64,000 bases of DNA from Frigididesulfovibrio sp031553235 (GTDB lineage: Bacteria; Desulfobacterota; Desulfovibrionia; Desulfovibrionales; Desulfovibrionaceae): NCBI GenBank assembly GCA_031553235.1, contig JAVBLS010000002.1, positions 34,375 to 98,374 of the forward strand. The letters are read 5' to 3'. The stretch's first letter is position 1. Each line of letters opens with the position of its first letter. A program made the position numbers and the translations under genes. Below are positions 35,124 to 42,560 of the stretch, in pieces. The notes beneath the pieces were generated by a model. It did no database searches. It was not told where the DNA came from and saw only the letters and a list, made by a program, of their open reading frames with translations.

Positions 35124-36209
35124 ATGGAACGCATCATTTTGACAACCGGCGGCACGGGCGGGCACATTTTCCCGGCTCTGGCCGTGGCCGAAGAAATCCG
35201 CCGCAGGCACCCCAGGGCCATGATTCTGTTCATGGGCGGCCGGGACGGACAGGAAGCGGATCTGGCCGTGGCCGCCGGGCTTGATTTTGTCGGTCTGCCG
35301 GTGCGTGGCGTGGTCGGCCGGGGGTTGCGCGGTCTGATCGCGGGCATCGGGATGCTCCGGGGCATTATCAAAGCCCGCGCGATCGTCAAAAAGTTCAAGC
35401 CGGAGATCGTCGTGGGTTTTGGCGGCTATGCCGCCTTTGCCGGGCTGTACGCGGCGCACCGGGCAAAAATTCCCACGGCCCTGCACGAGCAGAACAGCGT
35501 GCCCGGCTTGGCCAACCGCCTGGCCGGCGACTTCGTGGACAGGGTCTATCTTTCCCTGCCCGATGCCGGCGCTTCGTTCGCGTCCCGCAGAAGCACGGTT
35601 GTCGGCAACCCGGTGCGTACGGACATCGCCGCCCTGGCTCCGATCAACCGTGGCGACCGTCCCTCGCGCCCGCCGCGGCTGCTGATCCTGGGCGGCAGCA
35701 TGGGAGCCAAGGCCCTAAACGACGGCATCCTGGCCGGCCTCGACATGCTTGCCGGGGTGGAGATCCACCACCAGACCGGCCGGACCCAGTTTGAAGAAAT
35801 ACGCAAGGCCTACCGTGCGGCCAAGGCCGACCATGTGCTGGTGGAGCCTTTCATCGCAGACATGGCCGGGGCTTATGCCCGGGCCGATCTGGCCGTGTGC
35901 CGGGCCGGGGCTTCGACCCTGGCGGAACTGGCCTGCGCCGGCTTGCCGGCCGTACTCGTTCCCTACCCCTTTGCGGCCCGAGATCACCAGCGTCGCAACG
36001 CCGAGGCCCTGGTCGCGGCCGGAGCGGCCGAACTCCTGGACCAGCAGGAATTCGCCGACGGCAAAACCGAGATGCTGACGAAAAAGATTTTGAAATTGTT
36101 GGACGACCCGGTGCTTTTGGCCTCCATGTCGGCCTCGGCCAGGGCTCTGGCCCTGCCCCAAGCCGCTTCGAGTCTGGTGGAGGGCCTGGAAGCGCAGATT
36201 GCCGGATAA
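35124..36209 (+). CDS. murG: Lipid II synthase MurG (GlcNAc transferase)
   Basis: A 361-residue peripheral membrane GT-B glycosyltransferase adding GlcNAc to lipid I. N-terminal LTTGGTGGHIFPALAVA, the middle VGFGGYAAFAGLYAA and LHEQNSVPGLANR, and the donor-site CRAGASTLAELACAGLPAVLVP are all present. Its final codons (TGGAAGCGCAGATTGCCGG) recur 44 bp downstream as a direct repeat. Confidence 0.96.
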   Translation: MERIILTTGGTGGHIFPALAVAEEIRRRHPRAMILFMGGRDGQEADLAVAAGLDFVGLPVRGVVGRGLRGLIAGIGMLRGIIKARAIVKKFKPEIVVGFGGYAAFAGLYAAHRAKIPTALHEQNSVPGLANRLAGDFVDRVYLSLPDAGASFASRRSTVVGNPVRTDIAALAPINRGDRPSRPPRLLILGGSMGAKALNDGILAGLDMLAGVEIHHQTGRTQFEEIRKAYRAAKADHVLVEPFIADMAGAYARADLAVCRAGASTLAELACAGLPAVLVPYPFAARDHQRRNAEALVAAGAAELLDQQEFADGKTEMLTKKILKLLDDPVLLASMSASARALALPQAASSLVEGLEAQIAG

Positions 36210-36250
36210 ATGCGCGGGTTGCCGGGTAGATGGAAGCGCAGATTGCCGGA
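36187..36250 (+). repeat. 20-bp direct repeat across the murG-murC junction
   Basis: TGGAAGCGCAGATTGCCGGA occurs at 36187-36206 (end of murG) and again at 36231-36250 (before murC), an offset of 44 bp. The second copy creates an extra in-frame ATG upstream of murC whose first residues copy the MurG C terminus. It looks like a recent local duplication. Confidence 0.9.
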
Positions 36251-36268
36251 AAAATAAAGGAGACGAGT

Positions 36269-37639
36269 ATGCACAGCAGAGTCAAAACCATCCACATGGT
36301 CGGCATCGGCGGCGCGGGTATGAGCGGTATCGCCGAAGTGTTGCTGAACATGGGCTATGCCGTGCATGGTTCGGACGTGGCCGAGTCGGCCACGGTCAAG
36401 CGCCTGCGCGAGTTGGGCGCGGTTGTCGCCGCCGGCGGACACGCGGCCGAAAATCTCAAAGAGGCCCAGGTGCTGGTCAAATCCACAGCTGTGGGTGAAG
36501 ACAACCCCGAGGTGGCCGCGGCCCGGGAGCGCGGCATTCCGGTCATTCCCCGGGCAGAGATGCTGGCCGAGCTGATGCGCCTGCGCACGGGCATCGCCAT
36601 TGCCGGCACCCACGGCAAAACCACCACCACCTCCTTTACGGCAGCCATCTTTGACGAGGCGGGGCAAGACCCTACGGTGATCATCGGCGGCCGGCTGAAC
36701 GCTTACGGCGCCAACGCCCGTCTTGGCGGCGGCCGATACCTGATCGCCGAATCCGACGAATCCGACGGCTCCTTTCTCTGCCTGTTCCCGATTATGAATG
36801 TGGTCACCAACGTGGACATGGACCACATGGATTTTTACCCCGACCGGGAGAGCATCGATCGGGCCTTTGTCGAGTTCATGAACAAGATTCCCTTCTATGG
36901 CATCAACGTGGTCTGCGGCGATGACCCCGGGGTACGTCGACTGCTGCCGCAGATCAAACGCCCGATCATGACTTACGGCCTCGGCCCCGGCAACGACCTG
37001 ACCGCCGAAGTGCTGGAATGCTCCGAGATCAACCGCTTTGTGGTACGCCTCAAGGGCTGCCGGCTGGGTGAAGTGACCCTGACGCAGCCCGGCAGGCACA
37101 ATATCCTGAATGCCTTGGGGGCCATCGGTGTTTCCCTGCAGGCGGACATCCCCCTTGAGGCCTGCATCCGGGGTCTGGAAAAATTCCGGGGCGTGGGCCG
37201 GCGCTTTGAGCGCATCGGCGAGTTCAACAACATCCTGGTGGTGGACGACTACGGCCACCACCCGGCGGAAATCGCCGCCACCCTGGATACGGCCCTGCGC
37301 TGCCTGCCCCACCGCCGGCTGGTGGTGGCCTTCCAGCCGCACCGCTTCACCCGCACCCAAGCGTTTTTTGGTGATTTTTGCAAGGTTTTCACTCCGGTAG
37401 ACAAACTCTTTCTCACCGAAATCTATCCTGCTTCGGAATCGCCTATACCGGGCGTGGGCGGCGAGAGTCTGTCCCAGGGCATCCGGCAGGTTTCCAGCAC
37501 GGACGTGACCTTCTGCCGAACCTTTGAGGAACTGCGCGCGGAACTGGAAAAGGAACTGCGCCCCGGCGATCTGCTGCTCACTCTTGGGGCGGGCAACATC
37601 ACCACCGTGGGCCGTAACCTGGTGGAAGACAAGTCATGA
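36269..37639 (+). CDS. murC: UDP-MurNAc:L-alanine ligase MurC
   Basis: A 456-residue Mur ligase. N-terminal HMVGIGGAGMSGIAEVL, ATP loop AIAGTHGKTTTTSF near residue 111, ESDESDGSFL in the middle and DDYGHHPAEIAAT in the C-terminal domain. ATG 36269 with SD AAAGGAG is chosen. An earlier in-frame ATG at 36230 arises only from the duplicated murG tail. It overlaps murB by 4 bp. Confidence 0.96.
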   Translation: MHSRVKTIHMVGIGGAGMSGIAEVLLNMGYAVHGSDVAESATVKRLRELGAVVAAGGHAAENLKEAQVLVKSTAVGEDNPEVAAARERGIPVIPRAEMLAELMRLRTGIAIAGTHGKTTTTSFTAAIFDEAGQDPTVIIGGRLNAYGANARLGGGRYLIAESDESDGSFLCLFPIMNVVTNVDMDHMDFYPDRESIDRAFVEFMNKIPFYGINVVCGDDPGVRRLLPQIKRPIMTYGLGPGNDLTAEVLECSEINRFVVRLKGCRLGEVTLTQPGRHNILNALGAIGVSLQADIPLEACIRGLEKFRGVGRRFERIGEFNNILVVDDYGHHPAEIAATLDTALRCLPHRRLVVAFQPHRFTRTQAFFGDFCKVFTPVDKLFLTEIYPASESPIPGVGGESLSQGIRQVSSTDVTFCRTFEELRAELEKELRPGDLLLTLGAGNITTVGRNLVEDKS

Positions 37640-38526
37640 GCGCGCAGGGTTTCTCCATCCTGCCGGGGCCGCTTCTGGCCCGGCGCACCAGCATGGGCCT
37701 GGGCGGGCATGCCCTGGCCGAGATCAGGGTGGAGGATCCCGCGCGTCTGGACAATTTGCCCGAAGCCTTGCAGCGCATTGGCGGCCGGCCGGAGATTCTC
37801 GGCGGCGGCAGCAACATCATCGCGGCCGACGGCTCTCTGCCCCTGTGCCTCTTGAGCCTGGCCGACGAGACGGTGCTCCCGGGCCGGGAGATTCACGGCC
37901 GGGTGGAACTGCGTGCGGGCGGCGGAGCCCGCCTGCCCGTGCTCCTGGCCGTGGCCGCCCGCCTGGGGCTTTCCGGCCTGGAGGGGCTGTCCGGCATTCC
38001 CGGCAGCGTGGGCGGCGCCGTGGCCATGAATGCCGGTTCCTACGGGGTGGAAATCTTTTCCCGGCTCGCCCGGGCCCAAGTCTTCGGCCAGAGCGCCGGT
38101 CTGCTGGAGCGCGGGCCCGAAGGCTTTGCCTACGGCTACCGGCACTGTGCCCTGCGGGGCAACACCGGTTTTTTCCTGATCGCCTCGGCCACATTTCTAC
38201 TCACGCCTTCCAATCCCAAAACCGTGCGCGCGGCCATCCGCGAAACCTTGAAGAAGAAGCGGGCCACGCAGCCTGTGGCGGCCAGAAGCGCCGGCTGCGT
38301 GTTCAAAAATCCGGCGGGAACAAGCGCGGGCAAGCTGCTGGACGAGGCCGGCATGAAGGGCCGGGCTGTGGGCGGGATGCGTTTTTCCACCCTGCACGCC
38401 AACTTCATGCTCAACACCGGCTTGGGCACGGGGGCCCAGGCCCTGGAACTGCTCGAAATGGGCCGTGAAGCCGTGTTCCGCCGGCACGGCCTCCGCCTGG
38501 AAACCGAGGTGCGCTTATGGCCGTAA
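37636..38526 (+). CDS. murB: UDP-N-acetylenolpyruvoylglucosamine reductase MurB (type II)
   Basis: A 296-residue FAD enzyme reducing enolpyruvyl-UDP-GlcNAc. FAD-binding LGGGSNIIAADG lies near residue 56 and GLEGLSGIPGSVGGAVAMNAG near 115; the catalytic region SAGCVFKNPAGTSAGKLLDE follows. The length and the shape of the late domain fit type II MurB. ATGA overlap with murC; ftsQ starts inside its 3' end. Confidence 0.95.
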   Translation: MSAQGFSILPGPLLARRTSMGLGGHALAEIRVEDPARLDNLPEALQRIGGRPEILGGGSNIIAADGSLPLCLLSLADETVLPGREIHGRVELRAGGGARLPVLLAVAARLGLSGLEGLSGIPGSVGGAVAMNAGSYGVEIFSRLARAQVFGQSAGLLERGPEGFAYGYRHCALRGNTGFFLIASATFLLTPSNPKTVRAAIRETLKKKRATQPVAARSAGCVFKNPAGTSAGKLLDEAGMKGRAVGGMRFSTLHANFMLNTGLGTGAQALELLEMGREAVFRRHGLRLETEVRLWP

Positions 38527-39401
38527 AGGGAAAATTCGTCCCGGCCAAAGGCCGACGGGTAAATTTGCAGCGCAGCGCCAAGCCGGTGCACAACCGCAGA
38601 AACGAGGCGCCCAAGCCCAAACGGCAGATGCATCTACCCTGGCGGGGTCTGGGGCAATGGCTGGCCACGACTTCCATCATCCTGATTTGCCTTTGTTTTT
38701 TTGCAGTGGTCTGCTTTGGATTGCTCTATGGATATAGGTTTTTTACTGCCACCCCATATTTTGCCATAAAAACAGTTGAAATTCAGGGCAATTCCAGGTT
38801 AGACTCTAGAGAGATTCTAGAAATAGCCGGACTTGATTCCGGGGGCAACAGTCTAACGGTATCTTTGGATGAAGTGAAAGCCGCCGTGGCGGCCAATTTA
38901 TGGATCAAGGACGTTTCCGTTACCCGGGTCCTGCCGGACACTTTGATCATCCGCGTGGAGGAACGCAAACCGGCCTTCTGGATGCACTACGAAGGCACCC
39001 TCTATTACGCGGATATTGAAGGCAGACTGATCGCGCCGGTAACCGCCAAGGATCTGGAAGTTCTGCCTGCCCTGGAGGTCGAGGTCGGAGCCGAGGACGC
39101 CGTACCCGCGCTGCCGGCCCTGGTGGACAGCCTACGTCGCTCGCATCTGCCCGTTGATCTGAGCGTGGTCACGTGGGTGCGCCTGTCCACCGCGCGGGGC
39201 ATAGAAGTTTTTGTCCAGAATACCGGGCTGAAGCTTTCCATAGGCCTGGAAGACTGGCAGCAGAATTTGCGCCGACTGGAACTGACCCTGGCCGACCTGA
39301 ACCGACGGGGAGAATTGTCCCAGATTCGGGAAGTTAAAGCCCAGGGAACCAACGTCTGGGTGGTACATGCTCCGGCCCGCGCTGCCGGACGGGTTTCCTG
39401 A
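38517..39401 (+). CDS. ftsQ: Division protein FtsQ
   Basis: A 294-residue bitopic protein with a long basic cytoplasmic N terminus (~45 residues), one transmembrane span (about residues 50-75), then a POTRA domain (FAIKTVEIQGNSRLDSREI) and a beta domain ending near the C terminus. It links FtsA/FtsZ assembly to the FtsW-FtsI synthase. Bases 38740-38830 are less GC-rich than their surroundings. It overlaps murB by 10 bp. Confidence 0.92.
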   Translation: MAVKGKFVPAKGRRVNLQRSAKPVHNRRNEAPKPKRQMHLPWRGLGQWLATTSIILICLCFFAVVCFGLLYGYRFFTATPYFAIKTVEIQGNSRLDSREILEIAGLDSGGNSLTVSLDEVKAAVAANLWIKDVSVTRVLPDTLIIRVEERKPAFWMHYEGTLYYADIEGRLIAPVTAKDLEVLPALEVEVGAEDAVPALPALVDSLRRSHLPVDLSVVTWVRLSTARGIEVFVQNTGLKLSIGLEDWQQNLRRLELTLADLNRRGELSQIREVKAQGTNVWVVHAPARAAGRVS

Positions 39402-39546
39402 GAGCAGCCGCTCATTTGCTCCGACGGCCGTGCAAGCGGACGTTCGCCCAGATGCAAACCGCGTGCGCCCGCGAACCGGCGTTTGAACATAAGGCACTTT
39501 TTTCGCGCCGTCGGCCTTTATGGAGGCCGGCCCAAGGAAGGGAGAC

Positions 39547-40776
39547 ATGGCGAAAGCGGATTTGGTCATCGGTCTGGACATCGGCACCACAAAAATCTGC
39601 GCCGTGGTGGGGGAGCCCACTGAAGACGGCGTGGACATTGTCGGCATCGGCACCCACCCCTCCACCGGCCTGCGCAAAGGCGTGGTGGTGAACATCGAAG
39701 AAACCGTCGGCTCCATCCAGAAAGCCCTGGAAGAAGCCGAACTCATGGCCGGGTGCGAAATCCGCACCGTGTACGCGGGCATCGCCGGCAGCCACATCAA
39801 AGGCTTCAACAGCCACGGGGTCATCGCCGTCAAAGGCGGCGAGGTCACGGCCAAAGACATGGAGCGCGCCCTTGAGGCCGCCGGTGCCGTGGCCATCCCC
39901 CTGGATCGCGAAGTCATTCACACACTGCCCCAAGAATATATCGTCGACGATCAGCGCGGCATCATCCACCCCATGGGCATGGCCGGGGTGCGCCTGGAAG
40001 TGAAGGTGCACATCGTCACCGGCGCCGTGACCAGCGCCCAGAACATCGTCCGGGCCTGCCACAAGAGTGGCCTGGACGTTTCGGACATCGTGCTTGAGTC
40101 TCTGGCCTCGTCCAAAGCCGTGCTGACCGAAGAAGAACGCGAGTTGGGCGTGGCCCTGGTGGATCTCGGCGGCGGCACCACCGACATTGCCGTGTTTTCC
40201 GACTCCACCATCAAGCACACCGGCGTCCTGGCCCTGGGCGGCCAGAACCTGACCAACGACATCGCCTTCGGCCTGCGCGCCCCCATGGCAGCGGCCGAGC
40301 GGATCAAGATCCGCCACGGCTGCGCCATGGTGGACCTGGTGGAACAGGACGAGATCATCGAGGTGCCCAGTGTGGGCGGCCGCGAGCCGCGCCGGCTCTC
40401 CCGCCGGCTGTTGGCCGAAATCTGCCAGCCCCGCATGGAAGAAGTACTCGAACTGGTGGATCAGGAATTGACCCGCTCAGGCTGCAAGAGCCTGATTGGC
40501 GCGGGCATTGTGCTTACCGGCGGCTCGGCCCTGATCGACGGCTGCCAGGAACTTGGAGAACAGATTTTTAACTTGCCCACGCGCATCGGTTACCCGCGCA
40601 ACGTCGGCGGCCTGAAAGACGTGGTCAACAGCCCCAAGTACGCCACGGCGGTGGGTCTGTTGTGCTACGGAGCGGAAAAAGAAGGTCCCACAGTCCGCAA
40701 CTTCCGCATTCGCGACGGCAATATGTTTGATCGTGTGCTTTCTCGGATGAAAAAGTGGTTTGTGGACATTTCCTGA
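39547..40776 (+). CDS. ftsA: Division protein FtsA
   Basis: A 409-residue actin-like protein that tethers FtsZ to the membrane. Phosphate-1 motif IGLDIGTTKICAVVG at the start, FtsA-specific 1C domain in the middle, phosphate-2 LVDLGGGTTDIAVF near 205 and adenosine motif GIVLTGGSALIDG near 325. A C-terminal amphipathic helix (DRVLSRMKKWFVDIS) is the membrane anchor. Start ATG 39547 has SD GGAAGGGAG. The 145-base gap before it is gene-free, with a weak hairpin GGCCT/AGGCC at 39513-39528. Confidence 0.96.
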   Translation: MAKADLVIGLDIGTTKICAVVGEPTEDGVDIVGIGTHPSTGLRKGVVVNIEETVGSIQKALEEAELMAGCEIRTVYAGIAGSHIKGFNSHGVIAVKGGEVTAKDMERALEAAGAVAIPLDREVIHTLPQEYIVDDQRGIIHPMGMAGVRLEVKVHIVTGAVTSAQNIVRACHKSGLDVSDIVLESLASSKAVLTEEERELGVALVDLGGGTTDIAVFSDSTIKHTGVLALGGQNLTNDIAFGLRAPMAAAERIKIRHGCAMVDLVEQDEIIEVPSVGGREPRRLSRRLLAEICQPRMEEVLELVDQELTRSGCKSLIGAGIVLTGGSALIDGCQELGEQIFNLPTRIGYPRNVGGLKDVVNSPKYATAVGLLCYGAEKEGPTVRNFRIRDGNMFDRVLSRMKKWFVDIS

Positions 40777-40836
40777 GCCGAGAACAGGCGAAACGGCTGA
40801 GGCAAGGTAACATTAGGCGGAAAAAGAGAGGCGGTT

Positions 40837-42084
40837 ATGGAATTTTGTTTTGACGACGACGGCATCGGCAACCAGCAGGCCCAAATTAAAGTCGTGGGCG
40901 TGGGCGGCGGCGGCGGCAATGCCATCAACAACATGATTGTTTCCGGCATCGCAGGGGTGACCTTCATCGCGGCCAACACCGATGTCCAGGCGCTGCGGGC
41001 CTCCAAAGCCGAATACAAGCTGCAGATCGGCGGCAAGCTGACCAAGGGTCTGGGCGCGGGCGCCAACCCCAACGTCGGCTGCGAAGCCGCCCTGGAGAGC
41101 ATCGACCTGGTGCGCGAACTGCTTGATGGTGCCGATATGGTTTTCATCACCGCCGGCATGGGCGGCGGCACCGGCACGGGCGCCGCGCCGGTCATCGCCC
41201 AGGTGGCCAAAGAACTTGGCGCCCTGACCGTGGGCGTGGTCACCAAACCCTTCTACTTTGAGGGCAAGAAACGCCTTGCCGTGGCCGAGTCGGGCATCGG
41301 CGAATTCCGCCGGCATGTCGACAGCCTGATCACCATTCCCAACGACCGTCTGCTCCAGCTCGCCGCCAAGCGGGCCGGCTTCAAAGACATGCTCAAAAAG
41401 GCCGACGATGTGCTCTACAACGCGGTCAAGGGTATCTCCGACCTGATCATGACCCCCGGCCTGATCAACCTCGACTTTGCCGACGTGCGCACGGTCATGA
41501 ACGAGTCCGGCATGGCCATGATGGGCACCGGCATCGCCGTGGGCGAATCGCGCGCCAAAGAGGCCGCCGAAAAGGCCATCACCAGCCCGCTGCTTGAAGG
41601 AGTATCCATCGACGGCGCCCGCAACGTTCTGGTCAGCATCACCTGCAACGACGATCTGGCCATGGAAGAAGTCCATGAAGCCATGGACGTGATCAACGAG
41701 GCCGCCCACTCCGAGGTCAACGTGATCTTCGGCACCGTGGTCGATTCTGAAGCAGGCGACGAATTGCGCGTGACCATCATCGCCACCGGCATTGAAGCCG
41801 GCGAAGAGCCGTCCCGGCCTGAGGCCAAGGCCCCGACCATTACCAGCATCCGCCGAGGCGATATGCCCGCGCGCCCGGCCGCCGCTCCCGAAACGGCGGG
41901 CCTGCGCGGCCTTTCCCGCGCCCCCGGCGGCAACCCCAACTTCAATGTGCCGGCTTACGTGCGCAACCAACCCGCCGCTCACAACCCCGGCAGGCCCACG
42001 GCGCACAACCCCGGCGAAGACGACTTCATCTTTGACGAAGACGAGTTCGAAACGCCCTCGTTCATTCGTAAACAGGCCAATTAA
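40837..42084 (+). CDS. ftsZ: Cell division GTPase FtsZ
   Basis: A 415-residue tubulin homologue that forms the Z ring. KVVGVGGGGGNAINNMI, the GTP loop GGGTGTGAAP at about residue 109, the T7-loop region NLDFADVRTVM and a flexible Pro/Asn-rich linker (about 320-395) precede the conserved C-terminal peptide DEFETPSFIRKQ that binds FtsA. Last gene of the dcw cluster. Confidence 0.97.
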   Translation: MEFCFDDDGIGNQQAQIKVVGVGGGGGNAINNMIVSGIAGVTFIAANTDVQALRASKAEYKLQIGGKLTKGLGAGANPNVGCEAALESIDLVRELLDGADMVFITAGMGGGTGTGAAPVIAQVAKELGALTVGVVTKPFYFEGKKRLAVAESGIGEFRRHVDSLITIPNDRLLQLAAKRAGFKDMLKKADDVLYNAVKGISDLIMTPGLINLDFADVRTVMNESGMAMMGTGIAVGESRAKEAAEKAITSPLLEGVSIDGARNVLVSITCNDDLAMEEVHEAMDVINEAAHSEVNVIFGTVVDSEAGDELRVTIIATGIEAGEEPSRPEAKAPTITSIRRGDMPARPAAAPETAGLRGLSRAPGGNPNFNVPAYVRNQPAAHNPGRPTAHNPGEDDFIFDEDEFETPSFIRKQAN

Positions 42085-42093
42085 AACAGACAC

Positions 42094-42123
42094 GGCCTTC
42101 GCGGCATCCCCGCTGCGAAGGCC
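42094..42123 (+). terminator. Hairpin after ftsZ
   Basis: GGCCTTCGC (42094-42102) pairs with GCGAAGGCC (42115-42123) starting ten bases after the ftsZ stop. There is no T-run; it probably marks the end of the dcw transcript or stabilises it. Confidence 0.5.
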
Positions 42124-42220
42124 GCGCTCCTGCGGCTCCGCCCGGCTCCCCCGGGCGTCCGTCCGATTCTTTGCGCGCCGGGGTTTCCATGCCGCCCTTC
42201 CAAACGCGCGCACCTGAGCT

Positions 42221-42328
42221 GCGGCGGTAATCGCCTTATCGCCGCCCGCCCACCGGCCCCGCAGGCAACGCCTCTCGCCCGCGGGGCCGGGGATTATGGC
42301 TTCATAAACAATTTCAAAATGGAATTGC
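42221..42328 (-). repeat. Structured intergenic repeat, copy C
   Basis: Read on the minus strand it begins GCAATTCCATTTTGAAATTG, then TTATGAAGCCATAATCCCC. This 5' part closely matches two other intergenic elements at 47135 and 56412. It is followed by a strong GGCCCCGC/GCGGGGCC hairpin (42255-42288) and a third small hairpin near GGCGATAAGG. Stem sequences differ from the other copies while the hairpin order is kept. It lies downstream of the M16 protease gene, on the same strand. Confidence 0.65.
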
Positions 42329-42333
42329 CCAGG

Positions 42334-42559
42334 GACCGGCTCCAAACAACGAATTTTGCTCCAAAAGCAAGGGAAACGGGCCTTTTTGCGTAGGGAGTGA
42401 ACTTTTGTGGCCCTCGACCGTAGCGCTCATTCCGCAGGGAGGCGGAACGGGCACCGGAGCTCTCCCGACGGCGTCCCGAAGGGGCGAGGCACAGGATGTC
42501 CGAGTCAAAAAGGCCCGTTTGACGCAGCAATTGGGCAAAAGACGTGTTTGGAGCCGGTC
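42334..42559. repeat. 226-bp foldback (long inverted repeat) after the M16 protease gene
   Basis: Two perfect 15-bp matches are placed symmetrically: GACCGGCTCCAAACA (42334-42348) with its complement at 42545-42559, and AAACGGGCCTTTTTG (42374-42388) with its complement at 42506-42520. The whole piece can fold into a long imperfect hairpin with arms of about 55 bases. It begins right at the protease stop codon. It could be a terminator-like structure or a foldback insertion. No open frame of note lies in it. Confidence 0.7.
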
Positions 42560-42560
42560 T

